64,000 bases of DNA from Strigamia acuminata (Eukaryota > Arthropoda > Chilopoda > Geophilomorpha > Linotaeniidae): the NCBI GenBank assembly GCA_949358305.1, contig OX442320.1, forward strand, positions 6,650,259-6,714,258, in the 5' to 3' direction. Each line of letters opens with the position of its first letter. Positions within the stretch are counted from its first letter, which is position 1. The translations under genes and the position numbers were made by a program. Positions 1 to 11,379 of this stretch are shown in pieces. Below the pieces are notes generated by a model. The model did not search any database. It was not told where the DNA came from and was given only the letters and a program-made list of their open reading frames with translations.

Positions 1-3000
1 CCACGGTCAATTCAGATCCATTACTACCGTCCCCTGCAGCTTGATCCACCAACGACCTAACGCCAGATCTACGCGGAACATGAGTCGACACGAAATTATG
101 AACAACATCTTCGTTCAAAGTTTCATCCGTTTGACTTCGGCTGCAATTAATCCGCTTAAACAGGAAAAATCAATCAAAAGCAATCAAAACTGCTTAACTC
201 AGACCAAAATACCTTTCTTTTAATAGACAAAGGTTCCTCCGAAGGTATAACTCGTTTGCTAGACCGTCCATCCGATGTTTGCGCTTCAATATTCAATTCT
301 TCAACTTCCCCGTCACTATCTTCCCGTTCCTCCAACGAAAGCGGTCGTACAGCCATAGGAGGCGCTTTTCTTCGAGCCACCTCTTCCATCTTGGCTTTAG
401 CCGATCTCGACGACAGTACCACCTCGTTCGAAGCGCTTTGTTTGAGTAAGTTTGCCGCCATTTTTTTGAGGGCCTCTTCGTCCTTTTCCTCTCGCGATTT
501 TTCAACCTTGTGGAACTCTCCTTCCGGCAGCTTAAGTTTCTCTTCGTTGGTGTTGCATTTGTTTCTACAGGGATCTGGATTCTGGGCACACACCCAAGTG
601 TCGGGGAACACTTTTCCGACGTTGCCCGCCGCAAACGGCAAAACTCGCCAGTTTAAACAATCATCTGCTTATTCGAATTAATTAATTAGATCGTCGCTCC
701 CGATTAATTCTCAATCGCATACCGCACTGCAGACAGATCTTCTTCTCTCTCCCTCGTCTGTTGACGTATTGTGTGTCCATCGACGCCTTTTCTTCCCATC
801 CGGAAGTGCGGTAGCCGTAATTCTCCCAAAACTCGGTTACCGAACGGGATCCGAGGTCGACGTCGTTCCAATATTTCTCCATGTGCTCTCCCAATACTTT
901 CAATAAATGCCTGTACTCTTTGGCGTCTGTGAAATCTTGTTTGTTGTGAGTTGGCTCCAGAACGAGGTAAGGAATGTCAACAATTCCTATCGAATTAACC
1001 GATTTATCGGGTAAATAATTAAATTACTCGTTAAATAAATAACCAACGTACCAACAACGCCACGGCATTTTCTGAAAGGTTAAATAAATATTTTAATTTT
1101 GTATATAAAAAAATAAAATTTTAATGTAGAAAGACTTACTGTCCACCTTCCAGCTGAGGTCCAACGCGTTCATACATTTTGATTAATCGATTGCAATTGT
1201 ATATGAAGAGCCCGTCGTTCTTCCGATTCTCCAAGTTTATGCCGAAAATAAACGCGAGCGTTTTCGGATCTTTCAATGACCTAATAAAAAATTATTATTT
1301 ATTATTTGTAATAATAAAATGCTGTTCAAGGATTTTCAACCGTTGGTGTCCATCCGAAATTGATTGCTTGCGACGGGTTTCAACACGCAAATCATCGGCT
1401 GCCTTTTGTAAAGTCCTCATTTTCGTCTAGAAAAAATATTTACACATTTAGTTGATGTTGGTGTATAAATAATAAATAAAAACGTACTCGATCTTCACTA
1501 GTCATCGCTGTTGGTAAAGTCGCTCGTTCAAATTCTCTGTATAAAAAAATATTGGTTTAAAAAATATTATTTTATTTTTTCAATATTTACCGTGATCTGC
1601 CTTCCGCATCTTTAAGTTTCTGCTTGGCTAGAAAAACAAAGAAAAAAAATTTAACTCGATTTTTGTATTTTTTTTTGTTCTAAATTTTACCAATTTTGTA
1701 TTCCATTTCGGCTTTATTCGCTACCTCTTTCGATCTGGCTTTAAATCGAGCCGAAGTGTAATGGTAGCAACGGGGCTGGTAAAGGTCGTAAACTAAACGA
1801 TGCGCGTGTACTTTTTTCGATTGAATGTACACTTTCATGCGTGGTTCGGAATACAGAAGAGCGGCGTACGCTCGGAATGAATATTTTTCAGCAACGAGTC
1901 TATATATCGAAAAGAATAATGAAAAGAACACACAACGATGTCAATATTAAAATTACATTTTATCTCTCGATAGATCAGTTTCCGCGATCAATATATCCCG
2001 CAGATCGGTTTTAAAATCGAGTTCAGTCACGCCAGTATCGAGTAACTTAAGATTGTAAAGAATAACTAGTGTTCCAGATTTGGCGGAAATCCGACGAAAC
2101 TGATCGAAAAATTCATCTTGGGTGCGAAATGGGGAATATTTCAGGATTAAACTCATTTCAATCTCGTGCTTTAAATGTAAAAAAAAAATTGTTTAATATG
2201 ATGATGTGTGACGAGTGAATATGGCATCTTACATTGGCTTCACTTTTGTTTTTCCCATAAATCGGAGACAAGCTGTGTTCGTCAAAAGACGGTAGCGGAA
2301 CAATAACCTAAAACAAACGAACAAATCAAACCAAAATATCATTTTATTTGATAAAACTCACCTCGTTGATCTTTTCTTCCTCGTGAAATGTCCGGGAGAG
2401 CATCAAACACGTCATACAAGCACCTTTTTTCGTAAACAAAATCATATCGTTAGCAATACGCATCGAGGCCCTAAAAAAATATATTTTAATAGAATTAATT
2501 GAGAATCAAATATAAAAATTAATATTTTCATTACGATTTCAAACCATTGCCGTATTGACCAATTTGTTTAGAGTCGGCGGTCTTTTTTTGTGACAGACCA
2601 AATGTAATAACGCTAGCAGTTTCAGCTAAGGGAAAAAAATAAAACCAAATTTCTAAATATTAAATAACACAAAACGATTCGTCCATTTTTCAACGTACAC
2701 GAATCCATTCCGTCTCCATCGTCCAAAAAACATAGCATCAATCCTCCACGGAGGCTTCTATCGTTGACTGTAAAAGAAATACTTAGAAATTGACCCAGTT
2801 TCTTCAGAAAAAATCAATTACCGGTGTAAATCTCCATCGTTTTTGCGTCTGCATCTCTAAATAAATAAAACAAATAAATAAAGGCATACACAAGTATGTC
2901 AAGTATGTCAAACCTTGAGTTGTCTAATATTTCGGCCAAAGCGCCGAACAAAAACTCGTGTGTGGTTCTGTGATTTAAAGATTGATGAAATAAAATTGTA

Positions 3001-3094
3001 TTTTGAAAATGCCATGTGTTATTACTTACGAATTAGAGTGTAAATACTCGTAACTCAATTGAGCTCTGCTGAGCCCAGAATAAGATGGCGGCAT
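1..3094 (-). CDS. MORC2: MORC2-like GHKL ATPase with CW-type zinc finger, 3' partial
   Basis: MORC proteins are nuclear ATPases that compact and silence chromatin. I read 17 exons on the minus strand: 3094-3030, 2967-2914, 2856-2822, 2767-2699, 2625-2535, 2470-2362, 2307-2233, 2168-1957, 1899-1691, 1627-1591, 1536-1488, 1426-1323, 1280-1140, 1071-1052, 986-723, 664-213 and 154 to the window edge. Exons 1-16 sum to 1986 nt (662 codons, in frame). The N-terminus has the GHKL/Bergerat fold: N-box [18 protein letters not shown] and [11 protein letters not shown]. It is followed by the S5-like segment ([37 protein letters not shown]) and the CW finger ([28 protein letters not shown]). Order and spacing follow animal MORC2. 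The start has A at -3 and gives [19 protein letters not shown], the usual family start. One intron (1322-1281) appears to be GC-AG, and exon 14 is only 20 nt. Family call is firm; MORC2 rather than another MORC subtype is likely. Confidence 0.93.
3082..3092 (+). promoter_or_regulatory. YY1/Pho-like motif at the MORC start
   Basis: AAGATGGCGGC matches the YY1-type consensus and overlaps the MORC start codon on the opposite strand. YY1 sites just downstream of a transcription start are common in animal promoters. A second copy lies at 31266-31276. Motif match only. Confidence 0.35.
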
Positions 3095-3654
3095 TTTCGA
3101 ATTGTGCGCGAAGATGCGAGCGATGAACAAGTGAGTTCAAACAGAAATAATAAAAAAAAAAAGCAGAGTGAAAGATGTGACAAAAAGGAGAATCAACTTC
3201 TCGTTTGATTTAAATCACAAACCTAAATACATTTAGGTCTGTGTTTAAACCTGGTAACTTCCGGTTGACTTCGTTCTGGACCACGCCTGTCCAAGCTGTG
3301 TCGTCATGTATAGTGGGCCAAGACCAACATTTTGATAGGTAATGTTAGAATGTTTAAATAAATTTTTTATTTAGGTTATTATTATACTCTCTCTTTATTT
3401 TGTGTGCAAATAAAAATACGAAATAATTCGTTTGAAATGATTTGAAAATTATCCAAACCGCTGGCGCCATCTTGTGCGATTACATTGTAAATGGCGCGCA
3501 CACACAAAAGAAAACGTGAAGCATGGCGGCGAAGTATTAAGCAAATTTGGGGTTGAAATCACATTTTAAGGTACCGTGTGTTGTTTAAAAATGATATTTT
3601 ATTCCCCTTTGTTGTTTTTGATACCAATTTAACTTATCAATTGACATTGGTTCG

Positions 3655-3757
3655 ATAAAATTCGATTAAAGTTATGGTTAGGGTTAAAATTCGATTAAAG
3701 TAGTTATGGTTAGGGTTAAAATTCGATTAAAGTAGTTATGGTTAGGGTTAAAATTAT
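3655..3757 (+). repeat. 32-bp tandem repeat with TTAGGG-like core, about 3 copies
   Basis: GGTTAGGGTT recurs at 3676, 3708 and 3740, an exact 32-bp period, separated by AAAATTCGATTAAAG. The core resembles a telomere repeat, but the array is short and intergenic. Confidence 0.75.
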
Positions 3758-4114
3758 GTGTATGTTTAGTGTTTGTGTGACTGAAATTAATTAAATTCAT
3801 TTAATTGTGAACAACACATTGACAATTTTTAATAGTTTAAAAATTTTATTTCATTAAATGATGATTCTGATAATTTTAGATCTCAGATCAGACCACATTT
3901 GCTGAAACTGGAATATGAAACCTGAAAACTTTACACAAAGCAGAATTTTAATTTTATTGAAACTTAATATTATAATTAATTAATTCATGCTGTTATTATT
4001 AATATTTTCTGCAGATATTTTCAAAGGGGCGATGTGAGTGTCCTGGCGACTTTGGACCCCTCGGTGAGCATCGAAAATTAGCGGAATTGGTATGGAGTGA
4101 CTTTTACTATTTTC

Positions 4115-4737
4115 GGGTGTACTTTAGAATTGGGCCCACTTCAGAATGAGTCCAAAATTTGGTTACTTACCAAAAAAAGTATGCTGAGACCGAAAATGAC
4201 ACTCAAAAGTGTCGGAAATCAAGTTATGTGGTTGAAAACGCTCCGTGAAAGCTGTCGTTTACATCAGCCAAGTGGCTGTGTGGCTGCCATTGTTGTTGTT
4301 GTTGTTATTGATTATCTGTTGACTTGGTTAGCTGGCTGTCTGGTCTGCACAAAAAAAAACTGGGTAAGGTGAGGTTCGCGGGGGTCCCCCCTTGTTAGAA
4401 AAAAAAGAAAAAACACTCAATTCTTACCAAAAGTGTCGGAAATTAAGTTCCTGGATACTTTTGGGAAGAATTGAGTGTTCCTCACCTTACCCAGTTTTTT
4501 TTGTGCAGACCAGACAGCCAGCATTGTTTAAATTTTCACGCGCCGCTTCTAGTAAAAATGGCGGCGGCCGCACAGCCACTTGGCTCATGTGAACGTCAGC
4601 ATTCACGGAGCCTTTTGAACCACATAACTTGATTTCCGACACTTTTGAGTGTCATTTTTGGTCCCAGCATACTTTTTTGGGGGGGTAAACTAATTTTGGA
4701 CTCATTCTGAAGTGGGCCCAATTCTAAAGTATATCCC
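4115..4737. mobile_element. Foldback (long inverted repeat) element with 7-bp TSD
   Basis: The ends are inverted copies of each other: GGGTGTACTTTAGAATTGGG at 4115 and its near-complement ending at 4737. The outer complementary region covers roughly 4115-4290 and 4560-4737. An inner pair (4331-4376 with 4481-4523, containing GTCTGCAC and CTGGGTAAGGTGAGG) and a central pair (AACACTCAATTCTT, AAGAATTGAGTGTT) make most of the element palindromic. TATTTTC occurs directly at both edges (4108-4114 and 4738-4744), a 7-bp target-site duplication. No transposase ORF, so it is non-autonomous. Confidence 0.85.
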
Positions 4738-4792
4738 TATTTTCATTCTCAAACCGTGATTTGTAAGCGTTGTAAACTTTAAACAATTAATG

Positions 4793-4892
4793 AAACTGTC
4801 GGCTTTTCGGTCTAGTAATCATCTTCAGTGGTCAAGTGATAATTATTATCGACCACTGAAGATGGGTCATTAGAACGAAAGGCCGACGGTTT
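4793..4892. repeat. Imperfect ~41-bp inverted repeat with CTGAAGA...GAAA motif
   Basis: Arms 4793-4833 and 4851-4892 are mostly complementary around a 17-nt AT-rich spacer. Both strands carry CTGAAGA followed about 13 nt later by CGAAA. It may be a retroelement-derived hairpin. Confidence 0.6.
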
Positions 4893-5575
4893 AACTGTTT
4901 GTAGTTTAGCATCAGCATTAATGTCATTAAAATCACTTTATTGATATCAAATATAGAAATAGAAAGATGCTTTTATTGATCTGTTAATAGAGTTTAGTGG
5001 TTTTTAACTAAATTTGACTAATATTTTTAATTTTTATTTGTTTTTACTCGTTGATTTGTTTTGTTTGACTTTACTGTCCAACAAATTTTTACCTTCTTTG
5101 TTAATTTTTTCCCGCAAATATTCATTTTTTAATGAATTCTTTCGGAATATTTTTTGATTTTTAGCCCTGCAAATAAGGGGAAAACTGGAATTGACTGGGA
5201 AAGGGATTGAGGTTTTAGATCACTCATTCATCAGACATTTGAACTGAATTTCGATTCTTGACAAACAGTCCGTGAGATGTAAAGTTCAATTCGGATCAAT
5301 TGGACCTCGCTTTATTCAACATTTGCCTAAAGTAAGTTATAGGAGGAGGAAATATTTTAAACGCAGAATTTATTTTCTCTTGTTAATTTCAATATTTAGG
5401 CTCATCTGGAGTTTTGGCAAGGGACGCAATGTATACCAACAGCCGGGGTCACTTGGGCGCAAGCTGCTGACGCGCTTCTTCTAACGAGAATTACCAAGCT
5501 TTAGCATGGACCAAAGGTAAACTAATAGCGAAAAAATTTGCAGTAAATAAGAATATAAAATCTTTATTATAGTAG

Positions 5576-6466
5576 TATTTTTGCGATTAAGAGCTGCGGC
5601 TCTTATTCAAAATTGCCAATTTTAGCCGCGGCTATTAATCGAGTGCTGCTCTTAATTAGGGCGGTTCTTATTTCAAATAGTGGCCGATGTCAATGTTGCG
5701 TACATTGAACGTTCATTATGTTTGCTCTACGTTCATTATAATTATATTTAAGTCATTTTGTGGCTGATGCGTACCAGGCGCAACATGCCTAAGTGCAACA
5801 GCTCATGCTGCGCTTAGTAGGTGTTAAAGCGCAATGTTGCGCTTAGAAATACTGAACGTATGTCTAAGCGTCACGTTTCCATTATGTGGCGCGTCACGTC
5901 GCAACGGCAGCAGCGCGGGCAGCTACTCGTCTCGCCAATGCAGGTCTGAACCTCACGGCTCTAGCTGCGGACGTTGCCCAGACCCTTGGACTGTGTGTTG
6001 TTTGTCTTGCGGCGAACAGGAACACTTTCATGCTGCCCTGTGCCCACGCATACTTCTGTAGTGTGTGCAGCGACCGTGTCATGGCCATACTGCACGCACT
6101 GAGAGAAGGACTCCAATAGTCCAAGGTGCCCCTACAGGGCAGGTATCCAGTCAATACTGCGTATTTTCGTGTAGTAGTTGAGTATTTACTGCTACCTTAA
6201 ACTATCTTAAACAATAAACATAATAAAAAAAACATTCCTCAGTCATTACCCGTGTTGCGCTTGGACATACAGTTGGTATGTCTAAGGGCAGCGTTGCTCT
6301 TAGACATACAAATTCAATGCTTGAGCGCAACGTTGCTCTTACGCATGTTGCTCCCAGTATGGCGTTTCTCGGCTGTAGCCGTTCTCGAATAATATTATTC
6401 AAATAATATCATATCAAATTGCCTCTCCTGGCTGTTATTCGAGGGCGACTCTTAATCGGTAAAATA
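5576..6466. mobile_element. TIR DNA transposon, non-autonomous
   Basis: TATTTTTGCGATTAAGAG at 5576-5593 is the near-complement of CTCTTAATCGGTAAAATA at 6449-6466. Subterminal GCGGCTCTTATTC and GTTATTCGAGGGCGACTC motifs extend the symmetry. The interior has several divergent GCAACGTTGCTCTTA / GCGCTTAGACATAC repeats and a broken RING-like frame. A shortened relative lies at 47068-47199. No transposase seen and no clean target duplication found. Confidence 0.65.
5886..6119 (+). pseudogene. RING-like zinc finger fragment inside the transposon
   Basis: The frame ends with CVVCLAANRNTFMLPCAHAY followed by FCSVCSDRV, matching the first part of a C3HC4 RING (CxxC, CxH, CxxC). The final CPxC half is missing: the frame stops at TAG (6117-6119), and RCPYRAG, a possible remnant with one Cys changed to Arg, lies in another frame just downstream. 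Upstream residues are Ala/Arg-rich and unrecognised. The position inside a repeat suggests a captured or transposon-encoded RING, now broken by a frameshift. Confidence 0.45.
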
Positions 6467-8439
6467 GGGTATACATTTTATTGTTAAATAATTTTATATT
6501 TAATAAATAACAGATACAAGGGGATTTGGTGTCCTCCAAAGCTGAAACTGCGTTTGTGAGCGCGTCTGAGCCGAAATTCTTGATTTTGGAGACTTGTTTC
6601 TTGGACATTTGCACAAACTATGTCCATATAAACTTTCTGTATTTCGTGGCCAAAGAGGAGAATCAAGCGCGAGAAGATTACGACACGTAATTCTGATTAA
6701 TTTGACGATACAAGAATGATTTTGTTAAATTTTCATGAATTTTTAGGCCTGCGGAAGGGTAGCTATGCGTGAAGTAGAAACAACATAAATCTTTAATGAC
6801 TTTAAATCAAATGTCGGTTTTAATTCGTCTTTATGCTGACGTTTATGCCACCAGCATTTAATAAAAGTCATCCGTACAATTTGGCTGACACGAGTTTTAA
6901 ATCTAGGTAATTTTATTTGATGAAATTTAATAATATGAAAATTGAGGTTTAATTATTGGGATTTGTTTCAGTAGCCGAGGCCAGACGTGACATTTTGTGC
7001 CAAAATTATTTTCCTAAGATCCGACAAGTTACCGCGAGTGGGTCTGTTGGGATACTTAATCGACTGGAAACTTTTCTATACAGGTAAGTGCTCAGAGAAA
7101 TGTCTTAGTTTTTATTTGTTTTCCTTTCCTTTCCATTCCTTCCTCTTTTTCCATTCAGTTCTTCTTTCATTCATTCTTTTTCTTCAGTCTTCTGTTTTAT
7201 TCTTTTCTCAGATTACACATGTAAATATTTAAATGAAGCTAAGTCTTTAAAACGACATCGGCATTGGAGGAAAGTAACAGTCAGAGGCGTGCAAGAGATT
7301 TTTGCCTCCCCCCCCCCATAAGAAATTTGAAAATTTCTAATATTTTATTAATTTCTGATCTAAACATTCACACCGCTAAATAATATTCAGAAGTAATGGC
7401 GTTGAGCCAGGAGTATTTATGTGGTGTGTATAATTGTGAAAAGAAGTGGGCTGTTTTTCATTGTCTTTTTGGAGAGAAAAATAATAATTTATAAAGATTT
7501 TCTAGACACCGTTCAAGGGGGTGCGTGTGCACCCAAATACCATGTTCACACCAAGCTTTTGGATCTAGATCCAAGATTGGCATCAAAACACACGTTTGTT
7601 TGTTTGTTTGAATCACATTTTGATGTGAACACAACTCCATCCAAGTGAATATGTAGAACTCTGTTCAGTCGTGTTTTAAGTTTTTGTGATTTTTTTTTTG
7701 TATTTTTGAACATCACAAACATAAACACAAATAACACTTGAAACACCAATTTTTTGAAATCGGCTACTGTTTAGAGGGAAAAGCAACAAACCTTTTTCAA
7801 TGAACTGTGACAGTTGTCTGCATTTTGTTGTTTGTACGGAGTGCATTCCATACAATGATACTTACACGTTACCTTCGTCACACCTGTCGCATCCATGGGT
7901 ATGAGAGCGCGGTGCGATGCAGCAAAGCATCTCTGAAACCGATTTATTTATTTAATTACACTTTTAATTACATTTTTTTTATCTCTAATTTGGTGCCCTT
8001 TAATTTTGGCGCCAAGGCAACTGCTTCGTTTTCGCCCTCGTCACGCCTCCGATAACAGTGCATTGTAAAATATTTGGTTTAATAGAAATAAAAGTGAATG
8101 ATATTACAGCTAAGTTTTGCTGTCGACTACTTGGAAGAATCACGGAATCCATGCTACACTTACGAGCCTGGTTAATAAATATTTGATATTTGACATGTTT
8201 GGCTCTGAATATCAATACTGGATGGCTCTAGAAGGTGCACTTGTTCGTGTGATTTCTCCAAATAATCAATAGAATGATACTCAACTATCATTTTATTCAT
8301 AAACAACGCGTCACTCACTTGTCAGTTGAGTTAAGCATAGAGTACAGAATTCTTCTTTTTGACCATTGTTCTCACGGCAATCGTGAAGGTTCTGTCACAC
8401 GGACATGACACTCAATAGTCGCTTAACTTGGATTTTTGG

Positions 8440-8595
8440 CAGTGGCGTAGCAATCTGGGGTGCAGTGCGTGTGGTCACTGACCCACGAGCCTAGGGGACC
8501 ACATGGAGGATGAAAAGCGACTTTTTTGTTTATGAAAGTTTATGGATTTGCTAAAGGGCCCATCAACCCAATTTGCGCATCCGGATACGCCACTG
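8440..8595. mobile_element. Short hAT-like MITE
   Basis: CAGTGGCGTA at 8440 and TACGCCACTG ending at 8595 are perfect 10-bp terminal inverted repeats of the CAGTGGCG type common in hAT-family elements. The flanks ATTTTTGG and GCTTTTGG agree at 6 of 8 positions, fitting a decayed 8-bp target duplication. 156 bp, no coding capacity. Confidence 0.65.
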
Positions 8596-10489
8596 GCTTT
8601 TGGGGTCAAAAATATTAGCTGTCCTTTACATTTTGAGTTAGACTGAATTTATTTTTTAGCTTTTGATGTGTATCAATATTAGCACCTTTAGCAGAAACTT
8701 ATTTGTGATCGTAGATCTAACGATAATTAGATGACATGATCCGTTTGCGAGTTATTTAAATGTCATAACATAACAGATTTTAAATTTTTATTTCAGATTG
8801 AAATTGGAAGGAGTGAAACAGCGTTTATCATTTTGAAACCAACGGCCATTGAAATGAGAACGACTGGAGAGGAGAATCAGTGACATTTCGGACCCTGCAT
8901 TTGCATTTGCAAGATGACGATTTAACGTGAGTTAAAAACAAAGGAAGCATGTTACTCGAATTGGTGAAAAAATCAGAAAATGAAAATGAGAGTTATCAAT
9001 TGCAGCTTCAAAAAAGGGTCAGCGCACTGGTTGGGGCGAAGTCCATTCTTCAAGTGCAGCAAGAAGAGAACGAGGAAGAGGATGGAATGGCCGTGGCTAA
9101 TGGAAAAATACAAATCTTCAGTTCAGTCGCAATTAAGAACGAGGGGCAGGAACGAGCAAACTTGAATTGCAACGAAATCTATTGGAGATTAGGTATAAAA
9201 ATTATAAATTCACCCTGGGCTGAAGTTGGCACCACATTCTCATTTGCCGTAATTAGTAATTACAGATAAAACAAATTTCCCAATTTCTCCCCGCAGATTT
9301 CAATGTGTGTTCTTTTATAAACCGTCCAGAGCACAAGTTTCTACCTTGTAGCCTTTTAAGTGGCAACCACTTGAAAATCATGCAAGCAAACACTTGTATG
9401 AAATTCTCGAGTGTGATGGGTGCACTTTCAAATATCTCCAAAAGTTGACCAGAGATTTTTATGATTTTTTAATACCTAAGAAAGAGGTTATTCTCATGTA
9501 TAAATCCTCCAAATTACAAGTCTCTACCCCTCATAGTTTTCAAATGGTAACCACTTGAGCATTCCACAACAAAAACCTGTGGTGGAGCGAGAGATAGTCT
9601 TGTGCTTTGGAGGGTTTATAGAAGAAATGTCCGTTTTCTTTTGGTGTTAGAAACATTGAAATCTGTGGTTTAAAAAATTTGCGTTTGTTTCTATCTGGAC
9701 TTAGGGCAAATGTGAATATGGTGCCAAGTTTCAGTTCTGTGAAATTCACTTTGAGTCGTTGCTTAAAAGAGAGTATTTTGCAGTAATGCGATTTCAAGTG
9801 TAAACTCGAGATGATAAAAGTTGAAACGTTGGATGGACCAACTCAAAAGAGACTCAAACACCGAAGGAAGTCTAATAGTTGCGGTTGGAATTGGAGGAGA
9901 CATAGTGAAGCCGTCTTGAAGTGAAATTAAATCGAGCGATGGAATACTACGAGAAGTTGGGTTTGGAATGTGACGAGATTTCAAGAGGAAAGCAACAGAA
10001 AGAGAAGGAAATAATTCAGAGAAAATAAGGAAATGGTCGGTTGTCGCAAACTTTAATTAATTTTATTTAATTAATTTTATTTGATTTTTATTAGAAATTG
10101 TAGTGGAAAACATGGAAATGGAAAGCCACGACATCAAATCCGACATGAAGTTGGCGCATAAAAGAATCTACGATTTACAGACGGCCACAACTTGGCAACA
10201 ATAACTTCGACGGCGGTTTCGAGAGCTTGCAGTGAATCCGTTTAGATGCTTTTTCGTCATTTTTTGTGCCATTTATCTCGAAATCATGGTGTCGCAGTCC
10301 GATTAGCAGCATTTCTCTCCGAACTGCTCGTGTATTTGATACATACAAGTACAATTCTGCGTATTTATTAATTAATAAATTAATATTAATAATGTTACGG
10401 TGAGTATTAAAATTAACATGTTTGTTCTTGAGCTAGGTGTAATTATGAGTTTTTTAACTTAATTTTTACGTATTTGCTGGTCATGACAA

Positions 10490-10765
10490 TTTGATATGTA
10501 CTGAAATTTCTGTCTTAAAAATTAACGGAGTAAAGTTATCCAATCTAAAATAATATTCATTCGATTTATGTGAGAAAACCGGTCTGCCATCTATTGGATT
10601 TGGTGAGAACTTAATAAGTTCGTGGGAATAGTCAGAGATGGCGCCAGCGTATTCTGCGCAATATTCAGTGCCAATTTAAAACTATGAATTTATTTCTAGT
10701 TTTGATAAATTAATTTTTGCGCATAGAAAATAAGCGGACTGATGGTAACAAATCTAACTTTTAAA
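10490..10765 (-). repeat. Dispersed ~200-bp repeat, inverted copy
   Basis: The reverse complement aligns over most of its length with 14718-15010: shared stretches include CCAATAGATGGCAGACCGGT, TTAAATTGGCA, GCAGAATACGCT (variant GCAGAATGCGCT) and ACGAACTT. No ORF. Confidence 0.7.
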
Positions 10766-11379
10766 CGTGTTACAGCTAAAAAAAATTTGAGGAATGTTGT
10801 TAGAAATAGTGTCGACGATAGCCACAACGCGCCACCATAGTCGTATGGTATGGTATGGTATGGCGGAGAGCAGCACGACATCGAAGCGAGCTGAATGATG
10901 GTGAGATTTTGTTTTAAATTTTACTTTAGCTTATCTGTCTATACTATGGGCATTTAGTTAAATGGTTTTTGAGAAAGACGACACATCTAAATATTTAATG
11001 AGCGTGTTGACCGCACGCTTATTAAGTATTCAAAATTTAAATGTGCAATGTGCGGGTTTAAGATGGCGAACTCTTTGTTCCATTTAGGCTTATGTTTTTC
11101 TCTTCTCGCGTGATTAAATTAATTAGTCACTGTTATTTTGAGCATTTGTTTCTGTTTTCATATTTTTAATTTTTCCAAATTTTTTATTTTTGAGTTTTCT
11201 TTGCTACTACATTTAATAATTTTCTTTGTTCTTTTTCCAGGAGGACTGAGTTTGTGTTTTGAGGACATGCAAGCTGCTTCGACGGCGAAAAATGGACTGC
11301 GTCGAGAGTTGGAAGCGACTTAACAGATTTAATTTATTTTATTTGTATAAAAATAAATGTATTTTTTTTCCTTTCCTTT

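Larger units (their letters stand above)
4015..10204 (+). pseudogene. Unidentified multi-exon gene, probably decayed
   Basis: Coding-like blocks bounded by splice sites run along the plus strand: 4015-4063, 5165-5331, 5400-5516, 6514-6686, 6855-6906, 6972-7083, 8797-8926, 9006-9192 and 10095-10204 (ends in TAA). Several joins are phase-compatible: 5331/5400, 5516/6514, 6906/6972, 7083/8797, 8926/9006 and 9192/10095. The 6514 block is open for 57 codons (SSKAETAFVSASEPKFLILE), the 6972 block reads VAEARRDILCQNYFPKIRQV, and the last reads KLAHKRIYDLQTATTWQQ. Against an intact gene: 5165-5331 has an in-frame TGA, 5400-5516 a TAG, 8797-8926 three TGAs, and 6686 to 6855 does not join in phase. I recognise no family. 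It could be a pseudogene whose CGA codons decayed to TGA, or a gene whose exons I have partly misread. The start is uncertain. Confidence 0.45.
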
